The notes under the pieces: model-generated
The model's input: the letters and a program-made list of their open reading frames with translations, nothing else
Database searches by the model: none
What the model was told of the DNA's origin: nothing
Program-made: the position numbers and the translations under genes
Source: Peribacillus frigoritolerans_B
Lineage (GTDB): Bacteria; Bacillota; Bacilli; Bacillales; DSM-1321
DNA length: 64,000 nt
Direction: 5' to 3'
NCBI RefSeq assembly: GCF_044762665.1
Contig: NZ_JBIWES010000005.1
Span: 1 to 64,000 of the forward strand
Shown: positions 33,906 to 43,468 of the stretch, in pieces
Numbering within the stretch: position 1 is the first letter of the stretch
Layout of the letters: each line of letters opens with the position of its first letter

Positions 33906-33922
33906 ATGAGCTGCCATTCTCA

Positions 33923-34537
33923 TTACACATATAAGCCTTCGACGTAAACTGAAGTGATGGTTTGAGCAATTTCTTCGACTGAACTTTGATGTTCGTTTCG
34001 GACGATTTCCCACAGATACATTTCATTTGTGAAAAACCATCCTCTCGCCACAAGCTCATGGTTTAGTTCAGCTCTTGCCAGCCCATTTTGCTGTGCATAG
34101 GCGACGTCCTTTGAAATTCGCTGAATGAACTTCATGCGGATCGCTTTCCATTTATCTGAAATAATGGTTGATATCCCAATGGCCTGTTCGAAAACTTGCA
34201 TCATATTGCGTTCAGCTTCTGCCATTTTCAAAAAAGCATTAGCTTGTCTGTTGATGATATGTTTTGCTTCATCTTTTGATTTTGGAAAGAAAGAAGTCTC
34301 GGCAATTTCATAGAATTGCTCCATTACATTCTCCATTAATACAATTAACAGATCCTCTTTCCCTTTAAAATGAACATAGGCCGTTCCGTAGCCGATGTTT
34401 GCCCTTTTGATCATTTGGGAAATAAGCGCAGCTTGATAACCTTCTTCAAGAAATATTTCCTTTGCAGCTTCCAACAACTTTTGTCGTGTCATGATCGAGC
34501 GTAAATGCCGTTTATCCCCTACTTTGCCATTCTCCAT
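33923..34537 (-). CDS. TetR family regulator, probable repressor of the kyn operon
   Basis: A 204-residue regulator: helix-turn-helix at about 18-62 (KLLEAAKEIFLEEGYQAALISQMIKRANIGYGTAYVHFKGKEDLL reading shortened here to key parts EAAKEIFLEEGY and IGYGTAYVHF) and an all-helical ligand domain after it. It is divergent from kynU; the region between holds the palindrome TTGGA-N8-TCCAA and the kynU promoter. Control of tryptophan degradation with kynurenine or tryptophan as inducer is inferred from position. Confidence 0.88.
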   Translation of the reverse strand: MENGKVGDKRHLRSIMTRQKLLEAAKEIFLEEGYQAALISQMIKRANIGYGTAYVHFKGKEDLLIVLMENVMEQFYEIAETSFFPKSKDEAKHIINRQANAFLKMAEAERNMMQVFEQAIGISTIISDKWKAIRMKFIQRISKDVAYAQQNGLARAELNHELVARGWFFTNEMYLWEIVRNEHQSSVEEIAQTITSVYVEGLYV

Positions 34538-34595
34538 GCTTATTCCTCCCCTTATCTTCTAGGATAAAGGATTTCCATAAAATAAAAAACATTTG

Positions 34596-34613
34596 TTGGA
34601 ATGTTCGATCCAA
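34596..34613. promoter_or_regulatory. Candidate TetR operator
   Basis: TTGGAatgttcgaTCCAA is a palindrome of 5-bp arms with 8-base centre; outer bases AACATT/AATGTT extend the symmetry. It lies about 27 bases upstream of the kynU -35 element, between the divergent genes. Confidence 0.55.
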
Positions 34614-34639
34614 TGTTTATAATTTTCTGAATTAACTTA

Positions 34640-34669
34640 TTGACACCATGTCATATTCTTTGGTACGAT
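34640..34669 (+). promoter_or_regulatory. kynU promoter
   Basis: A perfect -35 TTGACA (34640-34645) is followed after 18 bases by TACGAT (34664-34669, four of six consensus bases). The start of kynU is 44 bases downstream. Sigma-A type. Confidence 0.7.
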
Positions 34670-34712
34670 TCTCCTAGAAAATTATTTAATAAATTAATAT
34701 AGGAGGATGATT

Positions 34713-35990
34713 ATGGTTTCTGAATATACATTGGATCACGCCAAACAAATGGATGAGAATGATACGCTTAAAGGTTTTCGAGAAGAGTTTTATTTAAAGC
34801 AGGATTCCATCTATATGGATGGAAACTCATTGGGGCTTCTTTCGAAAAGGGCTGAACGCACTCTTCTGGAGTCTTTGGAAGATTGGAAAGAGCATGGGAT
34901 TGATGGGTGGACGCAAGGGAATCACCCATGGTTTTTCATGGCTGAGAAATTGGGCGCGAAGATGTCCCAATTGGTCGGAGCTTCTGCCGAGGAAGTTATT
35001 GTAACCGGCTCCACTACTGTAAATCTGCATCAGCTTGTGGCCACTTTTTATAAGCCTGAAGGAATGCGCACAAAAATTTTGGCTGATGAATTAACCTTTC
35101 CGACTGATATTTATGCTCTTCAAAGTCAGCTGCGTACACATGGATACGATCCGGAAACCGATCTCATCCGCGTGAAAAGCCGGGATGGCAGATTTCTTGA
35201 AGAGGATGACATCATCGAAGCAATGACCGATGACATCGCTTTGATCATCTTGCCAACGGTCCTGTATCGCAGCGGTCAAATACTGGATATGAAACGATTG
35301 ACTGATGAAGCTCATAAAAGAGGAATTGTAATCGGATTTGACGGATGCCATTCCATCGGTGCCATCCCGCATTCATTCAGCGAATGGGATGTGGATTTTG
35401 CGTATTGGTGCAATTATAAACATTTAAATGGCGGCCCTGGCGGTGTTGGCGGTTTATATGTAAATCGAAAACAATTTGGAACGATGCCTGGATTGGCTGG
35501 ATGGTTCGGCTCCAAAAAAGATAAACAATTCGATATGGAACATACCTTAACACCAGCTGAATCAGCAGGTGCGTATCAAATTGGCACTCCGCATGTATTA
35601 AGTTGTGCACCTTTGATTGGGTCTTTGGACATTTTTATAGAAGCTGGAATTGAGAATATTCGCGAAAAATCCCTGAAAATCAATCAATATTTAATGGATT
35701 TAGTCGAATTCGAATTGAAAGACATGGGATTTTTCATTGGAACTCCTAGAGAAGACATCCGCCGCGGAGGTCATGTAAGCCTCGAGCATAAAGAAGCTGC
35801 ACGGATATGCAAGGCATTGAAAGAGAACGGTGTCATTCCAGATTTCCGAGCACCTAACATCATTCGTCTCGCCCCGGTTGCACTATATACTTCCTACGCA
35901 GAAGTTTGGGAAGTTGTACAAATACTCAAGAAGATCATGTCAGAAAAACAATATGAAAAATACAAGAATGAGCGTGAAGTGGTGGCATAA
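34713..35990 (+). CDS. kynU: Kynureninase
   Basis: A 425-residue PLP enzyme (fold type I) that cleaves L-kynurenine to anthranilate and L-alanine. Visible features: YMDGNSLGLLSKRAE near residue 35, GIDGWTQGNHPWF near 65, GFDGCHSIGAIPH around 215, and the PLP-lysine motif WCNYKHLNGGPGGVGG near 238. AGGAGG lies 6 bases before ATG 34713, preferred over ATG 34707. First gene of the kyn operon; the order kynU-permease-kynA-kynB puts the last pathway step first. Confidence 0.97.
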   Translation: MVSEYTLDHAKQMDENDTLKGFREEFYLKQDSIYMDGNSLGLLSKRAERTLLESLEDWKEHGIDGWTQGNHPWFFMAEKLGAKMSQLVGASAEEVIVTGSTTVNLHQLVATFYKPEGMRTKILADELTFPTDIYALQSQLRTHGYDPETDLIRVKSRDGRFLEEDDIIEAMTDDIALIILPTVLYRSGQILDMKRLTDEAHKRGIVIGFDGCHSIGAIPHSFSEWDVDFAYWCNYKHLNGGPGGVGGLYVNRKQFGTMPGLAGWFGSKKDKQFDMEHTLTPAESAGAYQIGTPHVLSCAPLIGSLDIFIEAGIENIREKSLKINQYLMDLVEFELKDMGFFIGTPREDIRRGGHVSLEHKEAARICKALKENGVIPDFRAPNIIRLAPVALYTSYAEVWEVVQILKKIMSEKQYEKYKNEREVVA

Positions 35991-36079
35991 CCTGGAATTC
36001 CGCCAGATGGGGTTCACCCCTCGAATGGTTAGTTATTTAGGGCAGGATAAAATCTTATTTGATAAAAAGGAGATGAACT

Positions 36080-37501
36080 ATGGAGAAAAACAATACTCAA
36101 TTGAACTTTAAAGATGAGCCAGAAAAAGGATTAAAACGTGAGCTGAAAACAAGTCAGCTTTCCATGATCGCGATGGGCTGTGCCATCGGGACGGGGCTAT
36201 TCCTTGGCAGCGGACTTGCGATTCAAGCGGCAGGACCAAGTGTATTGCTCAGTTATGCTCTTGGGGCGTTCATTGTCTTACTGTTGATGGGCTGTTTAGC
36301 CGAAATGACGGTTGCCCACCCTACTTCCGGATCTTTTGGGGCCATTGCGGAAAAGTACATGACTCCTATGGCAGGCTATCTTGTCCGCTATTCTTATTGG
36401 ATTGGCAATGTTTTGGCAGTTGGGGTTGAAGTAAGTGCAGTCAGCGTATATATGAATTATTGGTTTCCGACCGTGCCGGGAATCGTATGGATTTTGTTGT
36501 TTGCAGGTGTCCTGATTTATGTAAATGCTACCAGCGTGAATACATTCGCGACATTTGAGTATTGGTTCTCCTTTATTAAAATAAGTGCCATTGTTGGTTT
36601 TATCCTTCTTGGAGCCTATGTACTATTCGGTTCATCCGAACAGCCGCATATAGGACCGGAAAACTTCGTGAATGAAGGCGGTTTTTTCCCATTCGGTTTG
36701 AAGGGGATGTGGATAGCCGTATTCATTTCTTTATTCAGCTTTCTTGGAACTGAATTGATAGCGGTTACATCTGGGGAAGCAAAAGATCCGGATGCAGCTG
36801 TCCCAAAAGCATTAAAAGCGACCGTGTTCCGTTTATCCACTTTCTATGTGCTGACAATCGGCATCATGCTGATGATCGTTCCTTGGAAAACGGCTGGGAT
36901 CGAGGTAAGTCCATTCGTAAAAGTGATGGAAATCTTGAACATTCCAGGTGCATCCGGGATCATGAACTTTATTATTTTAACGGCTGCCATATCTGCCATG
37001 AATGCTCAGCTCTATGCTTCAACACGGATGATGTTTTCATTGGCACGCGGAAAACATGCACCCACCTTTTTAGGAAAGTTAAACAAAAGGGGTGTTCCTA
37101 CAAAAGCACTTGCTGTCTCTTCAACGGGGATTTTCATCGCTGCAGGCGTTCATGCGTTACTTCCCGGTTCATCCTATGCATTCATGATGGGGATTTCCAT
37201 GTTCGGTGCTATGTTCACATGGCTCATGATCTTCATTTCCCATTTGTTCTTCAGGGTGAAATGGGATAAAACAGGCGGACGCAAGTTACCGGTAAGAATG
37301 ATCGGTTTCCCCTATTTAACGATACTAGGAGCCGTTCTTCTATTCAGTTTGATGATTACGTCATGGTTTACGGATTTCAAAATCATGCTTCAATTCGGGA
37401 TTCCTTGGTTACTATTTTTAGCTGTTACTTATTTTGTTTCGAAAAGAAGAAATATTAACCATAATGTAATGGAAGAATCTCTGGAAAAAAAGATAGAATA
37501 G
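36080..37501 (+). CDS. Amino acid permease in the kynurenine operon
   Basis: A 473-residue, 12-helix APC-superfamily transporter (AAT branch): MIAMGCAIGTGLFLGSGLAI in helix 1 and EMTVAHPTSGSFGAIAEKYM behind helix 2. AAGGAGATG precedes the ATG; 89 bases separate it from kynU and 46 from kynA. Placement in the operon suggests uptake of tryptophan (or kynurenine), which the operon then degrades; family alone does not give the substrate. Confidence 0.92.
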   Translation: MEKNNTQLNFKDEPEKGLKRELKTSQLSMIAMGCAIGTGLFLGSGLAIQAAGPSVLLSYALGAFIVLLLMGCLAEMTVAHPTSGSFGAIAEKYMTPMAGYLVRYSYWIGNVLAVGVEVSAVSVYMNYWFPTVPGIVWILLFAGVLIYVNATSVNTFATFEYWFSFIKISAIVGFILLGAYVLFGSSEQPHIGPENFVNEGGFFPFGLKGMWIAVFISLFSFLGTELIAVTSGEAKDPDAAVPKALKATVFRLSTFYVLTIGIMLMIVPWKTAGIEVSPFVKVMEILNIPGASGIMNFIILTAAISAMNAQLYASTRMMFSLARGKHAPTFLGKLNKRGVPTKALAVSSTGIFIAAGVHALLPGSSYAFMMGISMFGAMFTWLMIFISHLFFRVKWDKTGGRKLPVRMIGFPYLTILGAVLLFSLMITSWFTDFKIMLQFGIPWLLFLAVTYFVSKRRNINHNVMEESLEKKIE

Positions 37502-37547
37502 AATGACGGAATAAATAGTTTTTTGCGAAAAGTGAGGAGATTGCGGA

Positions 37548-38402
37548 ATGAAGAATATGGATAACAATGAACAAACGATAACGGGTCTAGAGAAAGAAAT
37601 TCAAACCGACTTTCAAAAATCGATGTCCTACGGAGATTACCTCCACCTTGATAAGATTTTAACCAGTCAGCATAGATGTTCCGATCATCATGATGAAATG
37701 CTATTTATCATTATCCATCAAGCAAGTGAGCTATGGATGAAGCTCATTTTACATGAGTTGACAGCAGCAACTGAGTCCATCCGCCAAAACAAGTTGGAAC
37801 CTTCGTTTAAAATGCTGTCTCGCGTTTCGAGGATCCAGCAGCAATTGATCCAGTCATGGAATGTCCTTTCAACTTTAACGCCGGCTGAATACATGGAGTT
37901 CAGGGATAAACTGGGACAATCTTCCGGATTCCAATCTTATCAGAATCGTTTGATTGAATTTGCATTAGGAAACAAAAATGTCCATACGCTCTCGGTCTAT
38001 CAGCACCAAACGGATTTATACGAGCAAATGCAGCAGGCCCTTCATGAGCCAAGTATTTATGACGCGGCGATCAAAGCTCTTGTGGCGCGCGGATTACCTA
38101 TTGATCAAGAAGCCATCAGCAGGGATTGGTCACAAAGATATGAACCAAATGCCAGTGTAGAAGAAGCATGGCTGACAGTTTACCGCGATGTTGAGCAATA
38201 TTGGGACTTATATGAGCTGGGCGAAAAGTTAGTGGACATTGGCCACCAACAGCAATTATGGCGTTTTAATCATATGACCACAGTGGAAAGGATTATTGGT
38301 AATAAGCAAGGTACTGGCGGATCATCAGGTGTAACGTATTTAAAAAGGGCACTGGATCAACACTTTTTCCCAGAACTATGGAGTCTAAGAACGAAGCTTT
38401 AA
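37548..38402 (+). CDS. kynA: Tryptophan 2,3-dioxygenase
   Basis: A 284-residue haem enzyme that opens the indole ring of L-tryptophan to N-formylkynurenine. Hallmarks are DEMLFIIIHQASELWMKL (about 45-65), SGFQSYQNRLIEFALGNK (about 125) and the C-terminal HMTTVERIIGNKQGTGGSSG loop, whose first His is the expected haem ligand. GAGGAGA precedes the ATG. It lies between the permease and kynB in the operon. Confidence 0.97.
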   Translation: MKNMDNNEQTITGLEKEIQTDFQKSMSYGDYLHLDKILTSQHRCSDHHDEMLFIIIHQASELWMKLILHELTAATESIRQNKLEPSFKMLSRVSRIQQQLIQSWNVLSTLTPAEYMEFRDKLGQSSGFQSYQNRLIEFALGNKNVHTLSVYQHQTDLYEQMQQALHEPSIYDAAIKALVARGLPIDQEAISRDWSQRYEPNASVEEAWLTVYRDVEQYWDLYELGEKLVDIGHQQQLWRFNHMTTVERIIGNKQGTGGSSGVTYLKRALDQHFFPELWSLRTKL

Positions 38403-38442
38403 GATATTCAAGAAATAGCCAGTAGAGACGGAGGTAAAATGT

Positions 38443-39069
38443 ATGGGGACATGGATTGATATTTCACAACGTCTGGATGATAACGTTGCAGTCTGGCCTG
38501 GAGATACACCTTTCTCTTATAAAGTCAATTGGAGTAAAGAAGAAAGCGGATCTGTCAATGTAGGTCAAATCAATATGAGTATCCATACCGGTACCCATAT
38601 TGATGCACCTTTTCATTTTGATGATGATGGAAAAAGAGTGATTGATTTGGATCTCAATTTATATATGGGAAATGCCCGGGTTATCCATTTACCAAACAAG
38701 ACAAGCATCGGAGTTGATGAATTTTCCAATATAGATCTACAAGGCGTTACCCGTCTGTTAATTCGCACGGATGCATGGAAGGATCGAAGTGTGTTTCCAC
38801 AAACCATTCCTCATATCCAGCCAGAATTAGCGGCATATCTTACAGAACACGGCGTCCGTCTTATTGGACTTGATTTACCTTCAGTAGATCCACTGGATAG
38901 TAAAGAGCTGTCCGCCCACCATGAACTTGCCGATCATGGCATTCACATTTTGGAAGGACTTGTATTAGACGGCATCGTACCGGGTAATTATGAGTTGGCA
39001 GCCCTCCCTCTTCCTTTAGTTGAAGCAGATGGAAGTCCGGTACGTGCTGTGTTGAAAAAGTTGCCCTAA
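38443..39069 (+). CDS. kynB: Kynurenine formamidase (arylformamidase)
   Basis: A 208-residue metal-dependent hydrolase of the cyclase family that converts N-formylkynurenine to kynurenine. The metal motif HTGTHIDAPFHF (about 46-58, HxGTHxDxPxHF) and the segment GLDLPSVDP are present. GGAGG precedes ATG 38443. Last gene of the operon, followed by a terminator. With kynA and kynU it completes tryptophan to anthranilate. Confidence 0.96.
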   Translation: MGTWIDISQRLDDNVAVWPGDTPFSYKVNWSKEESGSVNVGQINMSIHTGTHIDAPFHFDDDGKRVIDLDLNLYMGNARVIHLPNKTSIGVDEFSNIDLQGVTRLLIRTDAWKDRSVFPQTIPHIQPELAAYLTEHGVRLIGLDLPSVDPLDSKELSAHHELADHGIHILEGLVLDGIVPGNYELAALPLPLVEADGSPVRAVLKKLP

Positions 39070-39085
39070 CGAAATTTTTTCAAAA

Positions 39086-39119
39086 AAACGAGCCAGATCA
39101 AAAACTGATTTGGCTTGTT
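39086..39119 (+). terminator. Terminator of the kyn operon
   Basis: AACGAGCCAGATCA pairs with TGATTTGGCTTGTT (with G-T pairs) around a short loop and is followed by TTTTTTG. Confidence 0.88.
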
Positions 39120-39216
39120 TTTTTGTTGAAACATTAACTATCAAATTTATCTCCCTAATCCAAGTGCATCTATGTTATAATTTTCAGAATTCATCATTAA
39201 GAGTGGAGGTCCGAAT

Positions 39217-39849
39217 ATGGAAAACTTTTACGTGTTCATCATCATGTGCATCCTTCTCATCATCTTACCTGGTCCAGATACAGCAATAGCCACAAGGAAC
39301 ACCGTTACCGTGGGGACTTCGGGAGGTTTTAAAACGATGTTCGGCACGTGCTGTGCCCTGCTTATTCATACATCAGCTGCCGTGTTCGGACTTTCAGCAA
39401 TCATTGTGAAATCCGCTTTATTATTTTCCATCTTCAAATATGTCGGTGCCGTTTACTTGGTATACCTAGGCTTCAAGACCCTATGGGGATTAAGGAATAA
39501 GCAAGTGGCCGCAGCGGCGGAAACGTCAGTCAAAAGTAAGTATGAAAACCAGTCATGCTTTAAGCAAGGATTCCTTACCAATCTGCTGAACCCTAAAGTG
39601 GCCGTCTTCTTTTTAACGTTTCTGCCACAGTTCGTGAATCCGGGAAATGATACGTTTTTACCGTTCCTGATCATGGGCATGACGTATACCGTTTTAACTG
39701 CGTTGTGGTTTGTATTTTATATCTATCTGCTGAACCAGATCAGTGCTTTTATGAAAAAGCCTAGAACCCAAGCGATATTCGAGGGGATAACCGGGACGGT
39801 CTTGATTGGTTTCGGGATAAAGCTAGCTTTGGAAAAAGCTCATAATTAA
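39217..39849 (+). CDS. LysE/RhtB family amino acid exporter
   Basis: A 210-residue membrane protein with six helices. MCILLIILPGPDTAIATRN at the N-terminus is the RhtB signature (PGPD), followed by the conserved GFLTNLLNPKVAVFFLTFLPQF near residue 120. Such proteins export amino acids, for example threonine, homoserine or cysteine. GTGGAGG precedes the ATG. It lies behind the kyn operon terminator and has its own hairpin, so it is transcribed alone. Confidence 0.92.
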   Translation: MENFYVFIIMCILLIILPGPDTAIATRNTVTVGTSGGFKTMFGTCCALLIHTSAAVFGLSAIIVKSALLFSIFKYVGAVYLVYLGFKTLWGLRNKQVAAAAETSVKSKYENQSCFKQGFLTNLLNPKVAVFFLTFLPQFVNPGNDTFLPFLIMGMTYTVLTALWFVFYIYLLNQISAFMKKPRTQAIFEGITGTVLIGFGIKLALEKAHN

Positions 39850-39857
39850 TTTGAAAT

Positions 39858-39897
39858 GCACCCAGATTGTTAAAAAACTCCTAACAATTGGAGGTGC
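39858..39897 (+). terminator. Terminator after LysE gene
   Basis: GCACCcagATTGTTA pairs with TAACAATtggAGGTGC; AGTTTTTATG follows. Confidence 0.7.
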
Positions 39898-40165
39898 AGT
39901 TTTTATGTAGTATATAGGGGTTTTGGTACAGCTATAGTGATTTAAGTACGTTATAATAAAAAACCATAATTTGGATTTTTATACAAGGAGAAAATATTTT
40001 TCATCCCCTCCTTTATTATTGGTCATAAATATCCCGATAACGTTCTTATAGTTTCAGCACCATTAACGCTTATTATCGATTTTGTATAGGACTGGGGATG
40101 AGCCCTATAATACCAAACTCATACCCCACCCAAACTTTTATATTTGTGCTCATTAGAGTTCAAGA

Positions 40166-41017
40166 TCACTCAACATACCCATTCACGAAAAATCCAATCG
40201 TTTCGAGTTCTTCCTCAGTTAAATCCCGCTTTAATTCTTTAGCCAATTCCTGCTCCATTAAAGCTCGGTCTCCCCGATATTCGACCACCGCTCTGGCACA
40301 TTCTTTCATTAGCTTAAGCTCCGCCTCCATCTCCAGTCTCGTGCGAGGCTGATCATGATGGGAGAGTATATATGTTTCGGCATCATAGGCTTCAATTTTC
40401 TTAAGAAGCAGCAAAGCCTGGTCAGCCGTATAATTCCATTTTTCAGCATAAAGATTGGCATAAAGGCAGTCTCCCAGAAATAAGGTCTTTTCCTCCTGTA
40501 TATAAATGATGCAGGAATCTTTGGCATGGTCGCCGCCAACATGTTCGATGACACATGTTATATTGCCAAGATCGATCGTCATCGTTTTTTCAAAGATGAT
40601 ATCGGGCAGGGGGAAGGAAATCTCTCTATTCGTCCCATGTTCCAATTTGATTGCATCGGCACAAAAGGCAATCTCCGTCCCTTCTTCGACCCGTTGATCA
40701 AGTTCCTGATCTTCCCATGAAAGCTGCTGCATATCTTTAATGTTCGTGTATGTTTTTTCCTGACAAATCACCGGAATCCCGATATTCTCCAGTCCGAATA
40801 CATGGTCCCAGTGCGAATGGGTAAGAACGAGGAAATTCCCGCTTATATCATTCCGAAGCAATTCGTCCTTAAAGAGCTGTGCATGCCTGACAGAGTTACC
40901 GGCATCGATGATGAGCGTTTTCTTGTTTCCCGTCACGGCGGCAAGAACCGGGCGATCCGTTTCCTGAACTGGCGGCAGGTAGACAATATGTTTCGATAGG
41001 TGCTGTAATGTTTGCAT
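40166..41017 (-). CDS. MBL-fold metallo-hydrolase
   Basis: A 283-residue metallo-beta-lactamase fold protein. The zinc motif HSHWDHVFGLENI (HxHxDH, about residue 66) and later His/Asp ligands in HVGGDHAKDSCIIY and ILSHHDQP are present; the last 50 residues are a helical tail. Substrate unknown; glyoxalase II-like and other thioester or phospho hydrolases share the fold. The in-frame 41080 start is rejected because AAAGGAGAC lies before ATG 41017. Confidence 0.88.
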   Translation of the reverse strand: MQTLQHLSKHIVYLPPVQETDRPVLAAVTGNKKTLIIDAGNSVRHAQLFKDELLRNDISGNFLVLTHSHWDHVFGLENIGIPVICQEKTYTNIKDMQQLSWEDQELDQRVEEGTEIAFCADAIKLEHGTNREISFPLPDIIFEKTMTIDLGNITCVIEHVGGDHAKDSCIIYIQEEKTLFLGDCLYANLYAEKWNYTADQALLLLKKIEAYDAETYILSHHDQPRTRLEMEAELKLMKECARAVVEYRGDRALMEQELAKELKRDLTEEELETIGFFVNGYVE

Positions 41018-41086
41018 GTTTCTGTCTCCTTTGTTCAAGTATAGCAAATTACACATGTATTCATAAGGTAATCTCCGCAAAAGGCT

Positions 41087-41121
41087 AAAAAGACAACAAT
41101 CACTGAGATTGCTGTCTTTTT
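41087..41121 (-). terminator. Terminator of the PLD-family gene
   Basis: AAAAAGACAaCAATC-actga-GATTGctGTCTTTTT lies 10 bases behind the stop of the gene at 41131 on the minus strand. Confidence 0.88.
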
Positions 41122-41130
41122 AGTCATGTT

Positions 41131-42558
41131 TCAAATGAACCTATTCCAATATACCGTAATTTTCGAGAGGGCATTTAAAAAGGTGGCTTTAAAAAAAGAC
41201 TCTTCCCTTTTCCGATCTTCAGGCGGTTGTATATATTTTTTATTGTCCGCAATGAGTGTACTATTTGTGATTTTTGAATCGATGGCACCTATCAACTGCG
41301 CTGCAAATCTTTCACTATCGATGACCACCATCGATTCTGTATTTAAAAAGGCAGATCGAGAATCCAAATTGTAGGAACCCACTGCACTTAATCGTTGATC
41401 ATAGACAACCGATTTACCATGCAAGGAATAAGGCTTTGAATATTCATAAAGCCTTGCCCCTGTCTCAACGACGCTATCCCTAAGAGCCAAGTAACCGGAA
41501 AAAGCGATCATATTCGGGGTTGATGCCGCCGAGTTGGTAAGTATGGTCCAATCAGCCTTTGAATCCAATTGCTTCGGTACATATTCCTTCAAGGCATCCG
41601 CAGGGACAATATAGGGGCTTTGGATGTATACCGATTGATTGGCGTTCGCGGCAATATCCAATAAAGATCTCCACACAATAGGGTATTTGTTGAACCGTTC
41701 GAGTGGATTATGTATGAAGGACACTTTTTTAGTAGGTGTTGTAGCCTTATTCCAATCGACGACTGGGTTCACGAAATCGGTTTCAGTGCGCAAAGCTTTG
41801 CTGTATTTTTTCGCTAATGTCTCTCTTTCACGTTTTCCTTTTTCCATTTGCCTTTTCGACAGGTCGGAAAATACATCGCTCGTATACGGATGGGTCCATA
41901 ATTCATTCAAATAGTCCTTCATTTCAACGATTACACTATCTTTCTCCTCTTTAGCATTGAAAATGAGTACATCCCTGTCATAGACAAAATTCCTCGGCGG
42001 CTTGCTTGCTAGGTACTTATCGGCAATATTTCTCCCTCCGATGATGCCTAACTTTCCATCTACAGTGATGATCTTGTCATGAAGGCGATTATGCCAGGTC
42101 CACGGCTTAAATGGCTTAAAGGTTTCGTAATATCTTAATTCAATGTTTTCATGCGAAGCCAATGCATAACGGGCACTGCTTAATTGACCTCTGAGTCCAT
42201 GAGATATTCCATCCAGAAGGATTCGGACTTTGACACCTCGGTCAGCCGCATCGATCAAGGCTCCAAGAAAAAGCTCGGTTGATTCACCTTTTCCAAAAGC
42301 ATAGTAGGCGATATCGATTGAATGCTGGGCTTCCTGGATCATTCGCATTCTGGCGAGTCCCGACTCATAACCGTCTTCGAAAAGCAGGACACGATCCACG
42401 GTGGCTTCCTTCTCTCCCATATATTCACTTACCTGTTTAATCGGCCTATTTTCTTCTTTTTCTGCTTTTGGGAAAAGAACAACCGCCGTCACGACTACAT
42501 AAAGAAAATATAATAGAAGAACAAGCAAAAATCCTTTAATTGCCGTTTTTACAGTCAT
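41131..42558 (-). CDS. Phospholipase D / cardiolipin synthase-like membrane protein
   Basis: A 475-residue protein with an N-terminal membrane helix (about 8-30) and two HxKxxxxD phosphatidyltransferase motifs: HDKIITVDGKLGIIGGRN (about 180) and HGKSVVYDQRLSAVGSYN (about 388). The two HKD motifs are spaced as in the PLD superfamily. It could make cardiolipin or act as a phospholipase; it differs from the two-helix ClsA type. GGGGGGAG precedes ATG 42558. Monocistronic. Confidence 0.9.
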   Translation of the reverse strand: MTVKTAIKGFLLVLLLYFLYVVVTAVVLFPKAEKEENRPIKQVSEYMGEKEATVDRVLLFEDGYESGLARMRMIQEAQHSIDIAYYAFGKGESTELFLGALIDAADRGVKVRILLDGISHGLRGQLSSARYALASHENIELRYYETFKPFKPWTWHNRLHDKIITVDGKLGIIGGRNIADKYLASKPPRNFVYDRDVLIFNAKEEKDSVIVEMKDYLNELWTHPYTSDVFSDLSKRQMEKGKRERETLAKKYSKALRTETDFVNPVVDWNKATTPTKKVSFIHNPLERFNKYPIVWRSLLDIAANANQSVYIQSPYIVPADALKEYVPKQLDSKADWTILTNSAASTPNMIAFSGYLALRDSVVETGARLYEYSKPYSLHGKSVVYDQRLSAVGSYNLDSRSAFLNTESMVVIDSERFAAQLIGAIDSKITNSTLIADNKKYIQPPEDRKREESFFKATFLNALSKITVYWNRFI

Positions 42559-42778
42559 GAGCACTCCCCCCATTAAGCGATATTTTATTACTATTCGTAA
42601 TATGCAAAGACTCTATTCAACATCTGCAGTCTTGATACATCCGAATGGGTAGTGAGCGGTGCCATTTGCCAATCTGCTTGATCCCGAGCGGAACTCGGAG
42701 GATTTATTTTCCTTTTAAATGTGACAAAGTGGTGAACATGAAAGCAGTTGCATAATATGATATAGAAGGAGGGATTTC

Positions 42779-43225
42779 ATGCTTAAACAACCTGATAGAA
42801 TTAGTATCTTCAATTATTGTTTTGCATTAGGGGTATCAGAGGTTTTCTTTTTATCCAGCTTTTATCTTTCCATTCTTGACGTTTCATTATTTGCTGTCGC
42901 TTTACCATTTTCCGCTGTATTTCTAATGTTCTCCTTGTACCTATTCCTTCGAACGCACAAAGCCGCAAAGACCTTACCCAACCAAGATGAACGAAGAAGG
43001 GAAATTCATGCATTTTATCATCAATCTTTCGGGATTTTCACGATCATTTTTTTCACTTTACTTTTTGTTGCTTTAGCCTTCATTCCCTTGCTGGATAACG
43101 GAGGGCATTTCTATCTTCTATATTGTTTACCGATGGCCTTGCTTTGCATGATTCCTTCGATTATTTCTTATAAAGGAATGAAATTATTCAAACTGGAAAC
43201 CGGCAGGAATTTAACGAAAATCTAA
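42779..43225 (+). CDS. Integral membrane protein, unknown
   Basis: A 148-residue protein with four predicted membrane helices (about 13-34, 38-58, 84-104, 109-130) and a charged loop HKAAKTLPNQDERRRE between the second and third. AAGGAGGG precedes ATG 42779. No family is recognised and the neighbours give no hint. Confidence 0.75.
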   Translation: MLKQPDRISIFNYCFALGVSEVFFLSSFYLSILDVSLFAVALPFSAVFLMFSLYLFLRTHKAAKTLPNQDERRREIHAFYHQSFGIFTIIFFTLLFVALAFIPLLDNGGHFYLLYCLPMALLCMIPSIISYKGMKLFKLETGRNLTKI

Positions 43226-43275
43226 TTGATTTACTAAATGCTTCGTTAATTCAAGATTCCAACCAGTTCTTTTAG

Positions 43276-43305
43276 TTGAATGTATAGGTAAAATGAGGAT
43301 ATAAT
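43276..43305 (+). promoter_or_regulatory. Promoter of the antisense (antitoxin) RNA
   Basis: TTGAAT (43276-43281), an 18-base spacer and a perfect TATAAT (43300-43305) point towards the toxin gene's 3' end. No protein gene follows, so it should drive the antisense RNA. Confidence 0.7.
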
Positions 43306-43311
43306 AATAAA

Positions 43312-43468
43312 TATAAAAAAAAGACACTGGTTAAACCAGCGTCTCAATGAACAGCAAACTGCATAAAGAGCAGCGGCTTTCTGTGGTAAGTCAGTTGCTA
43401 CTCGATCATGAAAGTAACCCTTTTCCTACATACATCTGGCCGGATGGTATGGAGGGGGTTACTTTTTT
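43312..43468 (+). ncRNA. Antisense RNA antitoxin of type I toxin locus
   Basis: A transcript from the promoter above would start near 43312 and end at the hairpin AAAGTAACC...GGGTTACTTTTTT (43409-43468), about 157 nt. It would overlap the whole 3' untranslated part and the last codons of the toxin mRNA, like RatA/TxpA or SR4/BsrG of B. subtilis. Transcription is inferred from promoter and terminator only. Confidence 0.65.
43322..43347 (-). terminator. Terminator of the toxin mRNA
   Basis: On the minus strand GACGCTGGTTTAACCAGTGTC folds into a hairpin followed by TTTTTTTT, about 115-135 bases behind the toxin stop. Confidence 0.85.

Noticed and set aside
33693..33947. 84-codon plus-strand frame with LLVNSDALLVSF repeats
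   Set aside because: Same reason: translation of the 21-bp array, ending over the TetR gene terminator.
43312..43468. The region before the toxin gene as a metabolite riboswitch
   Set aside because: Convergent promoter and terminators around a toxin-like peptide explain the structures better; no known aptamer pattern was seen.
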